Source of the DNA: UBA1715 sp045600045
Lineage (GTDB): Bacteria > Bacteroidota > Bacteroidia > Bacteroidales > UBA1715
Assembly: GCA_045600045.1 (NCBI GenBank)
Contig: JAZRXD010000007.1
Location: forward strand, 1-23,409
Direction: 5' to 3'
Length of the DNA stretch: 23,409 bases
The notes under the pieces were generated by a model. It ran no database searches. It was given only the letters and a program-made list of their open reading frames with translations, and had not been told where the DNA came from. Positions 20,901 to 23,409 of the stretch are shown piece after piece. A program made the position numbers and the translations under genes. Within the stretch, counting starts at the first letter, position 1. The number at the start of each line of letters is the position of its first letter.

Positions 20901-23409
20901 TGTAAAATATGATCCGAAAGATGATATTACGGCTGCAGGGGTTTATTCATATTATGTTTCGGAATACAACAGTTTGCCTTTGCAAGGATTAACAAATCCA
21001 GAAGGATGCGAAAGTCCAAAGGTGAAAACAACTGTTACGGTAAAAGAAACTGAATCTCCTGTAATTACTCCAGAAAGTGATGAAATTTGTGAAGGTGAAA
21101 ATTCAAAATTGAAATTTAAATCAACTTTGAATGCGATGGCAGAATCTTCAATTTGGTTTGAGGAAGATCCGGGAGAATATGGCGTTCCTTCAATAGACGG
21201 TTCTGAAAAGAATATCTATTTTACTCCAACAGGAAATGATCCAGCCGAATATACAATTTATGCGGTTCGCTATTCAAATGATTGTTATAGTAAGAAAGCT
21301 TCTGCTACGTACAGAATAAAACAAATTCCTGATGCTCCAATAGTAACTGGAAATTCAATATGTGCCGAAGAATCAAATGTTCCTGTAACTGCAGAAGGTT
21401 CTACTTCTGATGCAATTATTAACTGGTATGCTGATGAAAAAGCTACGAAGTCTATCGCAAAAAATAATAATTCTTATACATCGAAAGAAACTGAGGCAAA
21501 TGACGAAGGTTATGAATATTTTGCTACACAAACAATTGATGGTTGCGAAAGTAGTTTGAAACTTGGTGGAATTGCAAAAGCGGTTTATACAATCAAGAGT
21601 TTGCCTTTGCCTCCTCAAGTTGAATACAAAAACTCTCTTTGTGAATATGAACCAAATCAGGTGATGACAGCCGTAGAAGATAGTGTAAGATGGTATCTTG
21701 CAAGCGATATGGAAAATCCTGTTGCTGCTTATACGAACACTTACGAGGTTTCTGATGAAATTATGGTTGCGGGAGTTAAAAGATTTTATGCTACTCAAAC
21801 AGAAAATGGTTGTGAAGGTCCAACTAGATTGATTTCATTCAATGTATATGTTAAACCGGAGTCACCAAAAACTGTTGGCGCAAGTATATGCGAAGGCGAT
21901 ACAGAATTACCAACTCTTTCTACCAACTTGAGCATTGATAAATGGTGGGCAGATAGTATGATGACAACGTTTGTTACGGCAGGGTATACATATACACCAT
22001 CTTTGGCTGAAGTTGGTCGTGATGATGTTACATATTACGTAACTCGTACTCAGAATAATTGTACTAGTGATACAGTTCCTGTTGTTTTACACGTTATTAA
22101 AACTCCTACATTGGAAATAAATGACGATACTATTGCTTGTATTTATGATGATGTGATAGAGATCAAGGCAACTAATTTTGTTCCGGAAATGAATGAAAGT
22201 TCTTCTGTGAAATGGCAGATTAATAGTAATGGAGTTGCAAAATCTGTTGCTGATGGCGAAAACCATTCAATTGTTCCTTCTGATATTATAAATCAAGCAA
22301 TTGAATATGAGATTATTGCTTCGTACAAATATGTATATGATGGAATCTTCTGTACAAGTGAACCTGTTTCTATGTTATACACAATTAAAGATCGTGCCCG
22401 TAAACCGATAGTATTCACTAAAACAATATGTCAAGGTGAAGAAATCAAGGATTTGCAGGCATTGGGAAGCCAAAACGTTGTATGGAAGAGCTTGAGCGGA
22501 ACGTTGCCGGAAGAATTCCACGGACCGAAATATCATTTCCAACCAGGCCAAGTTCTAGACACAGGAACATATCGTTTCGAAATCTACGATATGAATATTT
22601 ATGACGAAGAGGATTTGTTGGGCTGCGAAAGTGTGCACGACACGGTTATGATGGTTGTGGCACCGGGAGCAAACACGAAATTGTTCGGTCGCGATTCTGT
22701 ATGTATGGGTGCTAATGGCGAAAGCTACTATACTCAATATGAGGCATCAAGCCAGTATTTCTGGAATGTTACCGGTTCTCATTTGAACTACTCGAAAGAT
22801 GCAAGTTCATCATCGGTACGATATATCGATTGGATGGAAGTGGGAATTGATACATTGACTGTTTACGAACAGACATGGGCCGGCTGCGAAGGTTTTGACA
22901 CGCTGATCGTTAAGATTGCTCCATCACCTATTGCTCATTTTAACTGGACAATGCCGGGAGCTGGCAACGTTATTGAATTGACCGACAGTACAATCCAAGA
23001 TAGTTTGTGGACGACGGATGAAAACGGCGATCCCCTTGCTTTGCCAATAGAATACACATTGGCATGGAACTTTGGACACCAAGGAATTCCAGAATCACAA
23101 ATTGATACGCTTATTCCATTCAATATGAGAAAGCAACCTATTCAGGAGGGTGGTTATTTGTATGGCTACAACTGTCCGATTTTGACGGTGACGAACGACT
23201 TTGGCTGTAAGGATTTTTATACAGAATGTATTTTCGTGAACTTAGCATCGTCGTTGTATGTTCCAACTGCATTCTCTCCATCGAACCCGGCACACAGCGT
23301 ACGAACATTCCAACCAAAAGGCTTTAACTTGGCAACGTGCAAAATTTCGGTTTACGACAAGTGGGGTAACTTGTTGTGGTATTCCGATGAGGTAGAGGAC
23401 GGCAAGTTC
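11968..23409 (+). CDS. Giant RCC1-headed, multi-Ig T9SS type B adhesin candidate, 3' end outside window
   Basis: One frame runs from the ATG at 11968 to the last base with no stop: 3814 codons, still open. In-frame stops at 11914-11934 and no earlier ATG fix the start. Order: signal peptide (MNKFKRLALIVAAIAVSSLS, cut near FGQ); seven RCC1-like blades (residues about 39-455); Ig-like domain (472-555); an Ig domain split by a beta-sandwich-like insertion (647-835); about 30 Ig-like domains of 80-110 residues, most with one Cys near the start and one near the end (852-3644); a PKD-like domain (3652-3756, WNFGH and NDFGCKDF); and the beginning of a T9SS type B/CHU_C sorting domain (VPTAFSPSNPAH, ISVYDKWGNLLW). 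SprB-type gliding adhesins share this stalk-plus-type-B design, but SprB itself is not known to me to carry an RCC1 head. I infer export by T9SS with the head held far from the cell. Ligand and role in adhesion or motility are unknown. Confidence 0.96.
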   Translation, partial: MNKFKRLALIVAAIAVSSLSFGQKDLVISGGNVVSSMVCSNNYVYTAGLNSIQEGTGVLGVGSTAQYEKTWQLVYGYEENGVKYFGKDASGKVISSVSQVNTGSGATYVALDCKGQVWGWGSNTVGQVGNGESVYGVVDHPVQVKAGVVAGTEYDDGYGNLCNVSVVYAGNANAFAILGPGQYEGCVVGWGGNKGAYMSSLGCGDQVANHNTPVWMVGKDKKPIRNVIRIFSGDHATAVLVDDDGDGLGTVYTAGDGENGQLGRAPGGGKYNNTDSYSGIMYPVIMSDGSPLSNLKEIAVGDGALFGLDADGYIWAWGNGGWNGCTGCGENLSKFGIPQRVLAGATDEEDNDGTYLLAKAIGAGQAMGMAVTITGKPVAWGSGGCTGGFVGNGSETGSKSPVYVEYAANSVHKDVILINRGDQWGFYARSNGDMYAWGCNEKGQLGNGSTANLLRATKINPPSGCNFKDPSPNASISPKSMSVCASAFEGVTLNCGFVVDTKLQSNYKITWSKDGSPVLTGDGSKTSYKTPSKEAGIGTYTVTIEYVGHNSGCENYDPAQDEIEIRAYEKTFDVSDAEYCNDEVTAKVTTTNENAVYSWWGDANGTELLGQTTGNASAKIDVSGVPYSDAKKTYKTIYVQETALASGLLFPEKTCTNWSKNTYYTSSGAISVSANMAFTALTVKETISLTELSLYIRTNMYNVGDGSATMTFKIYGAAFNNQQLIASDAKTYGSFSCKFERSYANGDTQQQIDKVTASNINITLEPGTYFIGPSNLSFTGIGGFEFLAGASVTPGLTDSFGGQYVLLENIAVSNNGGKASENAGLFFDIKFNSKSGYCEIVPVKITENCPCNKPGEFSLVAADDKTYLCPDETTVLSMKQTVAPDNASKVVYEWYKGSTKLDNDNVKTYTAAEKGTYTLLAYDIDNPTSGSCQFTAEIDVTEVPKPTVTIGKGGDYCSNKTVNDIALTFTGTAPFSYTYTENGGTAKSGTAATTTGKIVPSTDIAAKTASKEYVYKIASLTDGNGCVADAYNTTATVTIVGVPTATITPSAEEVCAPNTITLTASSDIAGSTFKWSDKGSGTSATQTASAAGVYNYSLVAINEVGTASCESEKVSKEVIIDAKPVVTLSSDKTSVCSGETINLTATAKIGTTATTGGTYTWTNATGTSATATVSKEAEWASGAEEVVVKVDYETAAGCKADQSDPITLTFNPAPNAPAESNKASYCMDATASDVILEATADKNCTLQWYEKNGTTKLSKAPTISVKSKADYEYKVTQLYEGCESEPTTISIVVNEKLQPKIEINSNELCIGGTTDVTVQDANKYTVTWSGTAATSGFGATSTSKTPTFTAPSVTSATDYIVHVYVKNDECDGENEETITVYPTPTVTLAANPTAICDGASATITATINGDDNKGSQTAYTWKNATETDKTKATVTGANTTAADKTETITYSYTSSHGCKATDATTTVTMLATPIAPTTEAYTKCLDATAETLDSYVSKYTGTLNWYESETATSTISTPDGATNKVISPAKNYYVSQTIAGCEGPRAALPVTINANLEPVITTTETSGNADNDGVVCQGTPIVLSTGGNYKETWTATTGSSYLQVTSNSKTFLGTAPAGTYTINLEVEDANGCKGSGTVDLTVNSIPTTSLSVDKPANCISVTDAQTITATINGDAGTGTWGGNVTNTANTTADFVPSANAAGDYAITYDFVSDAGCEAAQAKQTMTVYALPTPQLTLSNKVVCHDGSTNKDVVTVTTKNTVASGKFSYTIDKGSVDASTGSFDPTANDAGEYEITLTYTDLNGCVNTTSDKLNVYDKPSVSIDGPDEACYNAGIATPLSPVVSPTGGTGKWTGTASATSASFIPKSYPEGDNMVGYTYTDPNGCTNNTEKTINIVKVSAPTTSGTSTVMINLGSILPGSSSEMTATVANANDKLQWFEGENGSSGTKVGNDGDASYEMAVDGSTTESGAYPYTVRSYRTVDGKSCYSDSAIARVVVTTCSAMSPEASDIYICTNEPRSTMLTAARNSNSTISDENSLIAWLDYDPVTGVKADGTFYTPKDVDNKTYTPTITTPTEAKDFPFFVAEYDKTGDCWSAATKVMIHYVEPPVAEFIGNPDFCAKGDDVVAIEVNPKNGTLSFAGTPAASESLSGFNWTPGNYDGAELSTEFKYTVVSDAYADGTACKSEPTKTIKAHYMAPLNGSQRTWLITLPSSVPDLSSYTESLNPAYNSTNESIKWYSSSRMTNEIGTGEKYDVPDLKDSVGTEKTYSSSYWVTRTLKVSDDLSCESVPAEVKLDLMDCPWSAPTVNDITICSGNPESKPLTLAGTPGDLSMADGGITTGWRWYTASKDTAKTTAMEYATGLAETVETTTVTEYKVSYKAKESESQAECWSPETTVKVTVNANPVVEIQPIGTSVSAGGLGVLCYDGGAFMATAKVNDVVTSGGSWTMVSTGANVLKDETSGIIEPTNSLDAGNPADGEYSIKYAYSDENGCYGEDTESFWVEYAETPITAKYLGIAQEGAENVTVLAKNIDKEDTQVETIVNWYRTENASNVQSTGDSWEVTLLDPTEPTDGEVTFYVSQEINGCISARAPQIVELVACPWVVETVVDDETCEGIPVNGMTATAMESYEGSIVNPEKWSWSTNENLNVIAGQVGTESIYKQENVTVIGPTTYSVKYYAAYDKANYEYATIEKSCWSAPKNVVTTVYKNPTVTFAEKTSAVCYTDGAIKVNVTVNLSGDDNYLDEYTWSTTGSDKSFTTKETSYAYFNTLAQNEETNTYDILLSVTDKHGCTNATTVNDEKRTIKVVYLPKPETIGFYGMTSQENPVQVKIDTKNGFSIADGAVIHWFGDATTMSDSEKKNKNLDQVTDKGATWETGDAYNRTVERTYYARQYDASATCYSLPTPAVVKIVPCPIPNVIVDAPEACVYDVANGATAMTVSTGTFNEGEEAWTERDAAKSEFRFYKSTSATDFAKTLDGVKYDPKDDITAAGVYSYYVSEYNSLPLQGLTNPEGCESPKVKTTVTVKETESPVITPESDEICEGENSKLKFKSTLNAMAESSIWFEEDPGEYGVPSIDGSEKNIYFTPTGNDPAEYTIYAVRYSNDCYSKKASATYRIKQIPDAPIVTGNSICAEESNVPVTAEGSTSDAIINWYADEKATKSIAKNNNSYTSKETEANDEGYEYFATQTIDGCESSLKLGGIAKAVYTIKSLPLPPQVEYKNSLCEYEPNQVMTAVEDSVRWYLASDMENPVAAYTNTYEVSDEIMVAGVKRFYATQTENGCEGPTRLISFNVYVKPESPKTVGASICEGDTELPTLSTNLSIDKWWADSMMTTFVTAGYTYTPSLAEVGRDDVTYYVTRTQNNCTSDTVPVVLHVIKTPTLEINDDTIACIYDDVIEIKATNFVPEMNESSSVKWQINSNGVAKSVADGENHSIVPSDIINQAIEYEIIASYKYVYDGIFCTSEPVSMLYTIKDRARKPIVFTKTICQGEEIKDLQALGSQNVVWKSLSGTLPEEFHGPKYHFQPGQVLDTGTYRFEIYDMNIYDEEDLLGCESVHDTVMMVVAPGANTKLFGRDSVCMGANGESYYTQYEASSQYFWNVTGSHLNYSKDASSSSVRYIDWMEVGIDTLTVYEQTWAGCEGFDTLIVKIAPSPIAHFNWTMPGAGNVIELTDSTIQDSLWTTDENGDPLALPIEYTLAWNFGHQGIPESQIDTLIPFNMRKQPIQEGGYLYGYNCPILTVTNDFGCKDFYTECIFVNLASSLYVPTAFSPSNPAHSVRTFQPKGFNLATCKISVYDKWGNLLWYSDEVEDGKF
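12082..13332 (+). other. RCC1-type beta-propeller head domain (residues about 39-455)
   Basis: Seven RCC1-like signatures follow one another: YVYTAGLNS (about 42), VWGWGSNTVGQVGNG (117), VVGWGGNKG (187), VYTAGDGENGQLGR (251), IWAWGNGGWNGCTG (314), PVAWGSGGCTGGFVGNG (377) and MYAWGCNEKGQLGNGS (434). Spacings are about 75, 70, 64, 63, 63 and 57 residues. The classical fold is seven blades of 50-70 residues, so this is enough for one closed propeller. Some blades lack the full GQLG motif. Confidence 0.85.
13906..14472 (+). other. Beta-sandwich-like domain inserted in an Ig domain (residues about 647-835)
   Basis: An Ig-like repeat starts at AEYCNDEV (Cys at 13705) and reaches its penultimate strand TYKTIYVQET, but the expected SGYCEIVPVKI strand appears only at 14470-14505. 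The 189 residues between read as a separate beta domain, with FTALTVKETISLTELSLYI, MTFKIYG and LEPGTYFIGPSNLSF. They resemble the stress-free 'sets a vertical property, then GTY' beta-sandwich modules seen inside other Bacteroidota Ig proteins. Binding function is not shown by the sequence. Confidence 0.6.
14521..22899 (+). repeat. Ig-like domain array forming the adhesin stalk
   Basis: Roughly 30 diverged Ig-like domains encoded in tandem. The recurrent pattern is a first strand with (V/I)C.G, a central W-Y/W-T strand, and a closing (N/E)GC(E/K)...V.V strand. Typical copies are TSVCSGETINLTA, LQWYEKN and GCESEPTTISIVV. Cys-to-Cys distance inside a domain is mostly 54-71 residues with 20-35 residues between pairs. 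Copies are diverged at the DNA level, so this is not a recently expanded repeat. Confidence 0.85.
17962..20703 (+). repeat. Three-domain super-repeat, three units of 300, 301 and 313 residues
   Basis: Units start at the Cys codons 17962, 18862 and 19765; a fourth unit begins at 20704. Each unit has domain a ending CWS (18241, 19132, 20050), domain b with a normal Cys pair, and domain c lacking the first Cys but ending Cys-x-Ser (18820, 19726, 20662) and then a Cys that opens the next unit (CPW at 18862 and 19765, CPI at 20704). A stray c-type domain (17641-17961) precedes the first unit. Confidence 0.75.
22921..23235 (+). other. PKD-like domain before the sorting signal (residues about 3652-3756)
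   Basis: The segment begins SPIAHFNW, contains LAWNFGH in mid-domain and closes with PILTVTNDFGCKDFYTECIF, the layout of PKD-type domains that commonly precede type B sorting domains. It is longer than a standard PKD domain because of an insertion around residues 3675-3690. Confidence 0.65.
23254..23409 (+). other. T9SS type B (CHU_C) sorting domain, truncated by window end
   Basis: LYVPTAFSPSNPAH, FQPKGFNLATCKISVYDKWG and NLLWYSDE match the opening and central strands of the gliding-motility-associated C-terminal family. The final GWDG-type strand and the terminal strands are missing because the window stops, so about 40-60 more residues are expected. Confidence 0.88.

Noticed and set aside
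21373..21798. Minus-strand open frame of 141 codons, plus many others of 60-100 codons between 12118 and 23123
   Set aside because: All lie inside the giant plus-strand frame, whose translation is a coherent series of Ig domains. The antisense products are Ile/Cys/Phe/Arg-rich low-information sequences typical of shadows.
14521..22899. CRISPR array or short tandem DNA repeat
   Set aside because: The periodicity is at protein level (80-110 residues) with diverged DNA; no identical short repeats with spacers occur.

Overview
The window looks like chromosomal DNA of an AT-rich member of the Bacteroidota, most likely Bacteroidales-like. Three large secreted proteins end in type IX secretion system (T9SS) sorting domains. 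Two promoters fit the Bacteroidota pattern TTG-N19-TAnnTTTG, and the genes lack clear Shine-Dalgarno sites. A lineage below phylum cannot be fixed from this stretch alone.

Layout: (1) 2-2521, the 3' part of a beta-rich surface protein with a type A T9SS C-terminal domain, closed by a strong terminator; (2) 2697-4388, a lipoprotein with an OmpA-like domain and TPRs, with its own promoter and terminator; (3) 4593-9776, a 1727-residue multi-Ig T9SS type A protein with an internal 250-residue tandem duplication; (4) 9839-10999, a secreted protein with YD-like repeats, overlapping tail-to-tail by 13 bases with (5) folP on the minus strand (10987-11808), the only metabolic gene; (6) 11968 to the window end, one unbroken giant reading frame of at least 3814 codons.

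The giant gene dominates the window. It has no stop codon before the window edge, so it is easily missed by methods that need a closed ORF. I translated it line by line and found no in-frame stop. It encodes a signal peptide, a predicted seven-bladed RCC1-type beta-propeller, an Ig domain interrupted by a beta-sandwich-like insertion, then about 30 Ig-like domains with a regular cysteine-pair rhythm. Part of this array (17.9-20.7 kb) is a higher-order repeat of three domains with a period of about 300 residues. A PKD-like domain and the start of a T9SS type B (gliding-motility/CHU_C) sorting domain follow, so the protein should end roughly 40-60 residues beyond the window. Codon usage changes sharply in two places inside this frame.

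Functionally the window reads as a surface-protein locus. Two type A substrates and one giant type B, SprB-like adhesin candidate share related Ig modules, accompanied by an envelope lipoprotein and a small secreted YD-repeat protein. folP appears to be an unrelated housekeeping gene between them. No tRNA, rRNA, CRISPR array or insertion sequence was seen.
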